This document shows positions 1 to 5,206 of a stretch of 5,354 nucleotides of DNA, piece by piece. Below the pieces are notes generated by a model. It did not search any database, was not told the DNA's origin, and saw nothing but the letters and a program-made list of their open reading frames with translations. Both the position numbers and the translations under genes were made by a program. The DNA comes from Chloroflexota bacterium. GTDB lineage: Bacteria; Chloroflexota; Anaerolineae; Anaerolineales; UBA11858. Positions within the stretch are counted from its first letter, which is position 1; the number at the start of each line of letters is the position of its first letter. The stretch is from positions 1,732 to 7,085 of the forward strand of contig DOTA01000150.1 of NCBI GenBank assembly GCA_003513015.1. Direction: 5' to 3'.

Positions 1-221
1 GGGCCGAGCGAGTTGAGCAGCCAGCCGGATTCGTGGCGGGAGGCTTTGTAGGTGAAGTCGTATTCCCGCAGGTTGTCGGCTTGCTCTTCTATCGCTTTGC
101 TCTGCTTGGCCGTTTTTTGCGGTTTGCCGACAGGCCGAGATAAACCCTTGATTTGCGGCATTTGTCCGGCGAATTCATCATCGACGTCATTGTCGTTGAG
201 GGTTTGCGGGTCGATTCTCAT
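1..221 (-). CDS. 5' part of an unidentified gene, possibly a RIO-type kinase (runs off the left edge)
   Basis: Only the first 73 codons are visible and the reading frame stays open to the window edge. The ATG at 221 overlaps the TGA stop of rsgA in an ATGA arrangement, and a GAGGAG Shine-Dalgarno lies 11 nt upstream inside rsgA, so the two genes are very likely translationally coupled. The protein starts MRIDPQTLND. It has an acidic N-terminus, a basic low-complexity stretch rich in Lys and Gln (about residues 30-45), and then an FTYKASRHESGWLLNSLG segment. From memory, that last segment resembles the N-terminal part of bacterial RIO1-like kinases next to rsgA in Chloroflexota, just ahead of a KGGKEASVY-type nucleotide loop. 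That loop would lie outside the window, so no catalytic residue can be checked. If right, the operon pairs two small-subunit ribosome maturation proteins. That a real gene starts here is well supported; its identity is not. Confidence 0.75.
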   Translation of the reverse strand, partial: MRIDPQTLNDNDVDDEFAGQMPQIKGLSRPVGKPQKTAKQSKAIEEQADNLREYDFTYKASRHESGWLLNSLG

Positions 222-1474
222 AAGCTGGCTAACTCCTCAAAGATTTGCGTATAGTTTTTATACCGCAACGCGGAGATTTCGCCGTTGGCGGCGGCGGCCT
301 GAATAGCGCAATCTGGCTCGGCGATGTGCGTGCAGTTGTTGAAGCGGCACTTGCCCAGCAGGGGCATCATTTCGGGGTACCAGGCGGCCAACTCGCCCGG
401 GGCGATGCCCGCCAGCCCAAAGGTACGCACTCCAGGGGTGTCGATCACAACCCCGCCATTTTTAAGCTTCCACAGGCTGGATTGGGTGGTGGTATGCCGT
501 CCCTGCCCGGTGAACAGGCCGTGATCGCTGACGCCGCTCACCTTCAGGTTCAGGCTGGGCTGTACGGCGGTCAGCAGGGATGATTTTCCAACCCCGGATA
601 ACCCGGCCAATACGCTGGTTTCACTGTCGAGCAGTTGGCGCAGTTCTTCGATGCCCGCGCCGGTGACGGTGCTGGTGCGGATGAGGGGGTGTCCCAACGC
701 CTGATAAGGCTGGATGGTCGCTTCGAACTCGGCCTGATCTTCGACCAAATCCACTTTGTTGATGCAGATCACGGCCTCGATGTTGTTCCGTTGGGCCGCG
801 ATCAAGTAGCGGTCGATCAGGGCCGGCCAGAGGTATGGCTCGCGCCAGGAGGCCACGATCAGTAAACGGTCTACATTCGCAACCACAATCTGGTGCAAAT
901 CCGCCAGCATCACACCCTGATCGGGGGAGTAGGGGCGCGAGAGCACGCTGCGGCGAGGAAAAATCGACTCAACAATGCCTTGCGCGTCACCGTTGCGGCT
1001 GATGAGAACCTGATCGCCAACCGCAACCACGTTGGTGTAGCCAGTTTCTTGAGCTTTGAGCGATCCGCGGATGGAACACAGAATGATTTCGCCGTCCAGT
1101 TCGACGCGGCACATCCCGGAGCTGACCTCTACAACCAGGGCGGAGATTCCCGGGCTGGAATTTGGGGTGGCCTCCGTTATTTGAGGGTTAGCCACCCCTT
1201 TAGAGTTCCCGTTTGCGCTGCCGTTCAGGGATTTCTCGATTTCCCTACGGCGTTCGCGTTCATCCTTCGAGATTATCGGTTCGTAGTTCTCGAATTCCAA
1301 CTCTTCCAATTCTTTCCAGTCATCCAGCTCGTAGGGAGCAACTTTCTTGAAGCGCGGTTTCTTTTCCTGAACGCGCGGTCCATTTTTTCGGCGGGCATCC
1401 CGTAATTGTTGCTTGCGGATATGTTTTTGCGTGCCCGTGATATATTTTTGAACTAATTCGTTTTTATTGTTCAT
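218..1474 (-). CDS. rsgA: Ribosome small subunit-dependent GTPase A (RsgA/YjeQ family)
   Basis: RsgA is a cytoplasmic GTPase that binds the immature 30S subunit and hydrolyses GTP in a late assembly step. The 418-residue protein shows the family's circularly permuted motif order: G4 NKVD (239-242), G5 TSTVTG (267-272), G1/P-loop GLSGVGKSS (291-299), the G2 threonines in GRHTTT (325-330) and G3 DTPG (345-348). An OB-fold-like region (about 108-175) precedes the GTPase. The C-terminal zinc site is complete (Cys376, Cys381, His383, Cys389). About 105 residues of charged, low-complexity sequence precede the OB fold; most family members are roughly 290-350 residues, so this is a long N-terminal extension. 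The ATG at 1474 is the only plausible start, since the next in-frame Met is residue 121. It has only a weak purine tract (CGAGAG) ahead of it and sits inside the end of a 63-codon ORF, which suggests coupled translation. It overlaps the next gene by 4 nt. Confidence 0.97.
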   Translation of the reverse strand: MNNKNELVQKYITGTQKHIRKQQLRDARRKNGPRVQEKKPRFKKVAPYELDDWKELEELEFENYEPIISKDERERRREIEKSLNGSANGNSKGVANPQITEATPNSSPGISALVVEVSSGMCRVELDGEIILCSIRGSLKAQETGYTNVVAVGDQVLISRNGDAQGIVESIFPRRSVLSRPYSPDQGVMLADLHQIVVANVDRLLIVASWREPYLWPALIDRYLIAAQRNNIEAVICINKVDLVEDQAEFEATIQPYQALGHPLIRTSTVTGAGIEELRQLLDSETSVLAGLSGVGKSSLLTAVQPSLNLKVSGVSDHGLFTGQGRHTTTQSSLWKLKNGGVVIDTPGVRTFGLAGIAPGELAAWYPEMMPLLGKCRFNNCTHIAEPDCAIQAAAANGEISALRYKNYTQIFEELASL

Positions 1475-1655
1475 CTCTCGTGTTATTTTGTTGGTTCAGG
1501 GAACCGGGGATGCTCAGTTTGATGGCATTCCAGAAGCGGTTGCCTGTGTTTGTTGATTTTTTGTTTACCCTCTTGGGGCCTTCATCCGCCCGTTGGTGTT
1601 GGGTGGATGGATTAGTTTCTTCGATGGTTTCAACGTGGATCTCGATGATAAGCAT
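1464..1655 (-). CDS. Small ORF (63 codons) overlapping the rsgA start; hypothetical protein or coupling ORF
   Basis: An AAAAGGAGGT Shine-Dalgarno (1670-1661) stands 3 nt before an ATG at 1658 and 6 nt before a second in-frame ATG at 1655. I chose 1655 for its better spacing. The ORF runs 63 codons to a TAA at 1466-1464 and so overlaps rsgA by 11 nt. The product begins MLIIEIHVETIEETNPS and is then polar and basic, with a NRFWNAIKLSIPG stretch near the end and a Gln/Asn-rich tail. I recognise no domain, membrane segment or signal peptide. The strong ribosome site here, against the weak one at rsgA, suggests that translating this ORF delivers ribosomes to rsgA. It lies directly after a terminator-like hairpin, so its transcription would depend on readthrough. 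It may be a functional small protein or only a translated leader. An upstream in-frame ATG at 1703 lies in the terminator loop and has no ribosome site. Confidence 0.55.
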   Translation of the reverse strand: MLIIEIHVETIEETNPSTQHQRADEGPKRVNKKSTNTGNRFWNAIKLSIPGSLNQQNNTRDEQ

Positions 1656-1660
1656 CATCC

Positions 1661-1670
1661 ACCTCCTTTT
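1661..1670 (-). promoter_or_regulatory. Strong ribosome binding site deciding the start of the 63-codon ORF
   Basis: The minus strand reads AAAAGGAGGT, a near-perfect Shine-Dalgarno, 7 nt after the U-rich tail of the terminator hairpin. It fixes the start at 1655 (or 1658) rather than at the upstream ATG at 1703. A CTCCT at 1719-1715, just before the terminator stem, could pair with its AGGAG core, so folding of the hairpin might also mask the site. That masking is inference. Confidence 0.75.
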
Positions 1671-1674
1671 GGGG

Positions 1675-1712
1675 ATAAATAAAACGGCCAGCGGATCGAA
1701 CATCCGTGGCCG
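1675..1712 (-). terminator. Rho-independent terminator or attenuator hairpin upstream of the rsgA operon
   Basis: In the minus-strand RNA, CGGCCACGGAT (1712-1702) pairs with ATCCG plus TGGCCG (1696-1692 and 1690-1685). This gives an 11-bp GC-rich stem with one bulged C (1691) and a 5-nt loop (GTTCG). It is followed at once by TTTTATTTAT (1684-1675). The tail is on the minus-strand side only, so it acts on leftward transcripts. It lies between an active-looking promoter at 2008-1979 and the rsgA gene, so full termination would silence the downstream genes. That points to a conditional attenuator. It may also end readthrough from the potassium operon, which has no other visible terminator. Confidence 0.75.
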
Positions 1713-1750
1713 AGAGGAGACGCATTACGCCTATGCTTCACATAATTTGT

Positions 1751-1764
1751 GGATCGGCCACGGG
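1751..1764 (-). promoter_or_regulatory. Candidate antiterminator segment (alternative pairing partner)
   Basis: The minus-strand RNA reads CCCGTGGCCGATCC. Its CCGTGGCCGA can pair over 10 bp with TCGGCCACGG (1713-1704), the 5' arm of the terminator, which would prevent terminator formation. Its CCCGTGGCCG can instead pair over 10 bp with CGGCCACGGG (1828-1819), the 5' arm of the upstream hairpin, which would leave the terminator free. The complementarity is directly visible; the switching role is inference. Confidence 0.45.
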
Positions 1765-1802
1765 ATTGAGCGTGCGCCGGGCCGGTTGATCTTGACGCGA
1801 AA

Positions 1803-1828
1803 CGGCCACGGAATGTTACCCGTGGCCG
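1803..1828 (-). repeat. Perfect inverted repeat / hairpin in the rsgA leader
   Basis: CGGCCACGG (1828-1820) and CCGTGGCCG (1811-1803) form a perfect 9-bp GC-rich stem around an 8-nt loop. Only three T residues follow on the minus strand, so it is a weak terminator at best. The same 9-mer recurs as the 5' arm of the terminator at 1712-1704, and its complement recurs at 1763-1755, so this hairpin takes part in the competing set of stems. Confidence 0.65.
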
Positions 1829-1844
1829 CAGAAATCAATCTGGT

Positions 1845-1872
1845 TGCCTGAAAACGGTCTACGTTTTAGGCA
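1845..1872 (-). promoter_or_regulatory. Hairpin spanning the stop codon of the leader ORF
   Basis: In the minus-strand RNA, TGCCTAAAACG (1872-1862) pairs with CGTTTT (1856-1851) and AGGCA (1849-1845). The stem has 11 bp, one bulged C (1850) and a 5-nt loop (TAGAC). Its 5' arm holds the last sense codon and the TAA stop (1868-1866) of the 20-codon ORF. A ribosome terminating or stalling there would melt it, which would link leader translation to the folding downstream. This coupling is inferred from position. Confidence 0.5.
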
Positions 1873-1928
1873 GTGGTCACGAGGCGCACATCGCTCATGC
1901 GGGATACAATGTTATAAACTTTTTCCAT
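1866..1928 (-). CDS. Short leader-peptide ORF (20 codons) upstream of rsgA
   Basis: The minus strand carries AAAGGAGG (1945-1938) followed by in-frame ATGs at 1934 (3 nt away) and 1928 (9 nt away). I chose 1928 for spacing; the 1934 start adds Met-Phe. The peptide starts MEKVYNIVSRM, ends RLVTTA and stops at TAA (1868-1866). It has no signal sequence, no run of one amino acid typical of biosynthetic-operon attenuators, and no arrest-peptide motif I know. It is the first ORF after the promoter at 2008-1979, and its stop codon lies in a hairpin. A leader peptide whose translation steers RNA folding is the most economical reading; a tiny functional peptide is possible. No modification or export genes for a processed peptide are visible nearby. 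Confidence 0.5.
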   Translation of the reverse strand: MEKVYNIVSRMSDVRLVTTA

Positions 1929-1941
1929 GAACATGCGCCTC
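1881..1941 (-). promoter_or_regulatory. Stem that can sequester the leader ORF ribosome site
   Basis: GAGGCGC (1941-1935), the 3' half of the leader Shine-Dalgarno region, is perfectly complementary to GCGCCTC (1887-1881) inside the leader ORF. Pairing can extend to 1931/1891 through the ATG at 1934, with two A-U and two G-U pairs, giving up to 11 bp around a 39-nt loop. Folding would hide the Shine-Dalgarno and the first ATG, while a translating ribosome would keep it open. The long loop makes the in vivo relevance uncertain. Confidence 0.35.
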
Positions 1942-1978
1942 CTTTCTCATTTTGTTTTAATCTAGCGCAACGGTCGCA

Positions 1979-2008
1979 AGTCTATCACGAGGGTAGAAGT
2001 TGTGTCAA
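1979..2008 (-). promoter_or_regulatory. Sigma-70-type promoter of the rsgA leader
   Basis: A perfect -35 TTGACA (2008-2003) and a -10 TAGACT (1984-1979, four of six consensus bases) are separated by 18 bp. The -35 overlaps the TGA stop of the upstream TrkA-family gene. Transcription would start near 1974-1971, about 45 nt before the leader ORF. It gives rsgA its own promoter, separate from readthrough of the potassium operon. Confidence 0.65.
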
Positions 2009-2673
2009 GGGCTTTTTGTAAATATTTTTTGCAAGTACTCACGGCCATTCTCATCCGTAATTGCAAGCACTTCATCCTCGGCTTCGAAGGTGGTGATGCC
2101 ACGCGGCACTTGGACATTGCCATCACGGATGATGGCCGCGATCACACAATCATCGGGTAAGCCCATATCTTTGATGGCTACGCCGATCGCTTGCGCACCC
2201 TGTGGAATTTTTTCCTCTACCAGCGAGTATTTCCCGCGGCGCAGTTTGAGCAAAGTCATCATATCGCCCAGTGACATCTCTTCCTGAATGATGCTGGCAA
2301 TCAGATCAGCCTGACTGAGGGCCACATCGACACCCATCTCGGGGGTGAAAAGCCAACTGTTTTGGGGATTATTGATGCGGGCGATCACGCGTCTGACGTT
2401 GTAGTGGAACCGCGCAAAACTGGAAATTGCCAGGTTGTGGGCATCATCCGGCATGGTTGCGGCAACCACATCAGCCCGCGCCAGCCCGGCTTCATCCAAA
2501 ACGGAGGGGAGGGTGGGATCGCCCACAAAAATCACTTCTGTGGGGATTTCTAAATGCAGACGCTCAAGAATCTGAGGGCGGTTTTCAATCAGGCGGGTTT
2601 TATGCCCGGCTTGGAGTAACAAGGTGGTTAATTGCGCACCCACCCGCCCCCCTCCGGCAACGATTACAAACAT
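2005..2673 (-). CDS. TrkA-family potassium uptake regulatory protein (second RCK subunit)
   Basis: This is a 222-residue cytoplasmic RCK protein of the TrkA/KtrA/CeoC type. Such proteins bind nucleotides (NAD(H), ATP or ADP) in an N-terminal Rossmann domain and gate or tune a potassium transporter. The Rossmann motif is GGGRVG (residues 7-12) with an acidic Glu30 at the end of the second strand, and a VGDP segment and a TMPDDAHN segment follow. The C-terminal third (about 135-215) fits a TrkA_C (RCK_C) domain, a fold that in some relatives binds cyclic di-AMP. I start it at 2673: GAGGAGG lies 6 nt upstream, and the first Rossmann strand begins at once. A longer in-frame version from 2706 would overlap the upstream gene. 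One nucleotide separates it from the preceding TrkA-type gene, so the two are co-translated. No pore subunit (TrkH/KtrB) is visible. Confidence 0.92.
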   Translation of the reverse strand: MFVIVAGGGRVGAQLTTLLLQAGHKTRLIENRPQILERLHLEIPTEVIFVGDPTLPSVLDEAGLARADVVAATMPDDAHNLAISSFARFHYNVRRVIARINNPQNSWLFTPEMGVDVALSQADLIASIIQEEMSLGDMMTLLKLRRGKYSLVEEKIPQGAQAIGVAIKDMGLPDDCVIAAIIRDGNVQVPRGITTFEAEDEVLAITDENGREYLQKIFTKSP

Positions 2674-2674
2674 T

Positions 2675-3334
2675 TCAGGCCTCCTCAACGTTGATGGCGA
2701 ATTCATCCAGGCTGCTAATTTGATCGGATGGCACGCTGATAATTACGCGATCATTTTCCTGTAAGATCAAGTCCGCTTCTGGTAATAACGCATTTCCACC
2801 CCGAACAACGGCAGCTACATATCGTTTTCCGGATTCTTGAAGTTTGGCTAAGGGTTCTCCCACATAGCTTGAATCAATAAACACTTCAACCAATGAGATG
2901 CCACCGTGCCCAAAGGTCAACACCGGAAGTCGCCCCGGATGAGTCAACAATTGGGTCAGGCGGCGCGCACCCCAGAGGGAGGTAGCAATCGAGCGAATGC
3001 CCAAATGCTCAAAAGCTTCCCGGCGGCGGGGATCATAGGCTCTCACAACCACATTCGGGACCTTGAAAATTTCTTGGGCGGCGCGCGCCACCACAAAATT
3101 GGTGGCATCATCCGGCGTTACCGCGGCTAATCCATCGGCATTTTCGATATCCGCCCGCTGGAAAACAGCCTGGTTCAAGATATTCCCACAGATTGTACGA
3201 CCCGAGAAACTCTCTCCCAGGCGTTCAAACGCTTCAGATGAACGGTCAACAACCGTAACCTGATGCCCCTCTTCAGCCGTGGCAATGGCTAATTCGCTGC
3301 CGATCCGTCCGCAGCCAACAATAATCAAATTCAT
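2675..3334 (-). CDS. TrkA-family potassium uptake regulatory protein (first RCK subunit)
   Basis: This 219-residue single-RCK protein of the TrkA/KtrA/CeoB type is about half the length of enterobacterial TrkA, which has two RCK units in one chain. GCGRIG (residues 7-12) is the dinucleotide-binding glycine loop, Asp30 ends the second strand, and a TPDDATN segment follows; a TrkA_C-like domain fills about 135-210. AAGGAG lies 7 nt before the ATG at 3334, and the gene starts 4 nt after the permease stop, so its ribosome site lies inside the permease gene. Together with the next gene it probably supplies two different RCK chains, which could form a mixed ring as proposed for the CeoB/CeoC pair. 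Whether the partner is the adjacent permease or a Trk/Ktr pore elsewhere cannot be told from here. Confidence 0.93.
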   Translation of the reverse strand: MNLIIVGCGRIGSELAIATAEEGHQVTVVDRSSEAFERLGESFSGRTICGNILNQAVFQRADIENADGLAAVTPDDATNFVVARAAQEIFKVPNVVVRAYDPRRREAFEHLGIRSIATSLWGARRLTQLLTHPGRLPVLTFGHGGISLVEVFIDSSYVGEPLAKLQESGKRYVAAVVRGGNALLPEADLILQENDRVIISVPSDQISSLDEFAINVEEA

Positions 3335-3338
3335 GGCA

Positions 3339-5183
3339 TTACTCCTTCAAACGATAAGGCATATCGGTAACAACCGTACCGCGCCGGAAGATCAACGATA
3401 ACCTGAGCACAAGTGCTGTCTGGTTGTGCAAAAGATTACCCCACCAGGCATTTGACACAAATTGGGGCAGCACTACCGTAATCATGTCATGTGGTTGCCG
3501 CTCGCGATCCAGGTGATCCAAATATTCATGAATAGGATTGATCACCGAACGATAAGGGGATGGCAAAATCTCCAGGCGGATACCATCCCCCCAGCGCTGC
3601 CATTTTTCGATGATTTTCTCTGTTTGGGAGGGGTCTACATCCACATAAATGGCAGTCACATCCGATGAGAGGCTGCGGGCATAATGGATGGCGTGTACTA
3701 CCCCTCGGTGGACTCCGCCAATCGGCACGATCACCCGGTGGCGGCGGATGGATGCCGGCGCGCCAAAGGCATCAAGCGAAAGCTGATTGGCAACCTTCTG
3801 GTAATGCCGGTGGATGCTGATAAAAAACCAGACCACCAGCGGGATTAGCAGCGTGACGATCCAAGCCCCTTGGGTGAAGCGCGTGATCGTGACTACCGCG
3901 GTCACCACGCCTGTGGCAAAAGCGCCAAATCCATTGATGGCAATTGAGCGTTGCCAGCCAGGGCCGCGCAAACGCCACCAGCGCACCACCATCCCGGCCT
4001 GGGAGAGGGTAAATGAGAGAAATACCCCCGCAGCATACAGGGGTAAAAGCCGATGCGTATCGCCGCCAAACATCACCAACAAAATCGCCGATAAAACGCC
4101 CAGGGCGATGATGCCATTCGAGAAGACCAGGCGATCACCCAGACTGGCGAGTTGGCGGGGCAGGTAGCCGTCTTTGGCGATTAACGAGGCCAAGCGGGGG
4201 AAATCTGCAAAGGCGGTGTTGGCTGCCAGGATCAATATCAGAGCTGTAGCCCCCTGCGTGATAGCATATCCCAGCCCAGGGCCGAAAACGGAGCGCCCAA
4301 TTTGGGAGAGAACGGTTTCGGTATGCGTGGGCACGGCATGGATGGCATTCGCCAGCACCGAAATCCCCAGGAACATGGTTGAGAGTATCACGATCATACC
4401 AATCAGGGTTTTGCCCGCGTTATCCGATTCAGGCGGCTTAAAAGCCGGAATGCCATTGCTGATGGCTTCCACCCCGGTCAGCGCCGTGCAACCCGCAGAA
4501 AAGGCTCGCAAAATCAAAAAGAGAGTCAGGGCTTGCAACGGGCCAGCACTTAGATGTTCGGTTTTTGCAACCTCAACCGGCAAAAGTGTGCCGGTCGCCA
4601 TCTTGAAAATCCCGAAAACCAACAAGGCCACAATCGTTGTGATGAAAACATAGGTTGGCAAGGCAAAAACGGTGGCTGATTCTTTGATGCCGCGCATATT
4701 AATCATCGTAATCAACAAGATGGCGAAAATGCCGATGATGACGCGGTAGGGCAGCAACGCGGGGATGGCAGAATACATGGCACCGACTCCGGCTGCGATG
4801 GAGACCGTCACCGTGAGGATGTAGCCGATCATCAGCGCACCACCCGCCGTCAGGCCCGGCAAAATCCCCAAATTTTCTTTAGAGACGATATACGCGCCGC
4901 CCCCGCTAGGGTAAGCGTGGATGGTTTGGTAGTAGGATGTGCCCACGATAAAAAGCAAAAACACAATTGCCAGGGCGATGGGCAGCAAAAGTTGCATCCC
5001 AACCGTACCGGCTAGTATCAGCACAAATAAAATTTCTTCTGTGGCGTAGGCCACCGATGAGAGGGCGTCGGACGAAAAAACCGCCAGGGCTTTCACTTTC
5101 GTGATGCGTTCGTGCTTGGCCATGGCAGTTTCAATGGGGTCGCCGATAATCAAACGGCGTAAGTTGAATGGTCGAGAGGCCAT
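3339..5183 (-). CDS. kimA: KimA-like potassium/proton symporter (APC superfamily, KUP group)
   Basis: This 614-residue inner-membrane permease has about twelve hydrophobic segments (residues about 30-460) and a cytosolic C-terminal UspA-like domain (about 475-614). It matches Bacillus subtilis KimA (YdaO, about 607 residues), a high-affinity proton-coupled K+ importer inhibited by cyclic di-AMP, along its length: SSDALSSVAY, YPSGGGAYIVSKENLG, ALTGVEAISN, LPLYAAGVF, YRSVINP and LHNQTA. Residues equivalent to those I remember from the KimA K+/H+ site are kept at Asp39, Tyr46, Thr124, Ser128, Thr236, Glu239 and Tyr383. The equivalent of Asp117 is Gly120. The start at 5183 has GGAG 6 nt upstream and matches the KimA N-terminus; an in-frame ATG at 5222 lacks a ribosome site and lies in a hairpin loop. 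It heads an operon with two RCK proteins. A generic amino-acid permease is the alternative, but the C-terminal domain favours KimA. Confidence 0.88.
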   Translation of the reverse strand: MASRPFNLRRLIIGDPIETAMAKHERITKVKALAVFSSDALSSVAYATEEILFVLILAGTVGMQLLLPIALAIVFLLFIVGTSYYQTIHAYPSGGGAYIVSKENLGILPGLTAGGALMIGYILTVTVSIAAGVGAMYSAIPALLPYRVIIGIFAILLITMINMRGIKESATVFALPTYVFITTIVALLVFGIFKMATGTLLPVEVAKTEHLSAGPLQALTLFLILRAFSAGCTALTGVEAISNGIPAFKPPESDNAGKTLIGMIVILSTMFLGISVLANAIHAVPTHTETVLSQIGRSVFGPGLGYAITQGATALILILAANTAFADFPRLASLIAKDGYLPRQLASLGDRLVFSNGIIALGVLSAILLVMFGGDTHRLLPLYAAGVFLSFTLSQAGMVVRWWRLRGPGWQRSIAINGFGAFATGVVTAVVTITRFTQGAWIVTLLIPLVVWFFISIHRHYQKVANQLSLDAFGAPASIRRHRVIVPIGGVHRGVVHAIHYARSLSSDVTAIYVDVDPSQTEKIIEKWQRWGDGIRLEILPSPYRSVINPIHEYLDHLDRERQPHDMITVVLPQFVSNAWWGNLLHNQTALVLRLSLIFRRGTVVTDMPYRLKE

Positions 5184-5206
5184 ATTATTCTCCAAATTAC
5201 AATACA

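Larger units (their letters stand above)
1675..1974 (-). promoter_or_regulatory. Candidate structured leader RNA (attenuator-like) of the rsgA operon
   Basis: This is the untranslated or leader part of the transcript predicted to start near 1974. In order of transcription it holds a Shine-Dalgarno with a 20-codon ORF, a stem that can cover that Shine-Dalgarno, a hairpin over the ORF stop codon, a perfect 9-bp hairpin (1828-1803), a free segment CCCGTGGCCGATCC (1764-1751), and the terminator hairpin. The free segment can pair with the 5' arm of either hairpin, so the stems compete. The layout resembles leader-peptide attenuators, but the peptide shows no run of one amino acid. I recognise no known riboswitch or T-box motif. 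The pairings were read by eye and no folding energy was computed. Confidence 0.5.

Noticed and set aside
245..1405. Several plus-strand frames of 66-170 codons opposite rsgA
   Set aside because: They are antisense to a clearly conserved GTPase whose motifs are all intact; they show no ribosome sites or recognisable domains.
1656..1703. Longer 79-codon version of the small ORF ahead of rsgA
   Set aside because: Its ATG at 1703 lies in the terminator stem and loop and has no Shine-Dalgarno, while the ATG pair at 1658/1655 has a near-perfect one.
1480..1851. Plus-strand reading frame of 123 codons across the rsgA leader
   Set aside because: It starts at a GTG with no good ribosome site, runs antisense to two ORFs with strong Shine-Dalgarno sequences, and covers the hairpins and terminator. 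Its hydrophobic composition matches no family I know.
1914..1950. Overlapping 12-codon frame starting at the ATG at 1950
   Set aside because: It runs through the Shine-Dalgarno of the 20-codon ORF in another frame and has no ribosome site of its own.
1675..1950. CRISPR-like repeats or a precursor peptide cluster in the leader region
   Set aside because: The repeated 9-mers lie at irregular distances and form inverted pairs, not direct repeats with spacers. No peptide-modifying or export genes are present.
2674..2706. N-terminal extension of the second TrkA-family protein (11 residues)
   Set aside because: It would overlap the preceding gene, whereas the ATG at 2673 has GAGGAGG 6 nt upstream and starts directly at the Rossmann strand.
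3462..4653. Frames opposite or within the permease gene, including an out-of-frame one on the same strand at 3772-3978
   Set aside because: The permease is conserved end to end, so these are by-products of its codon use.
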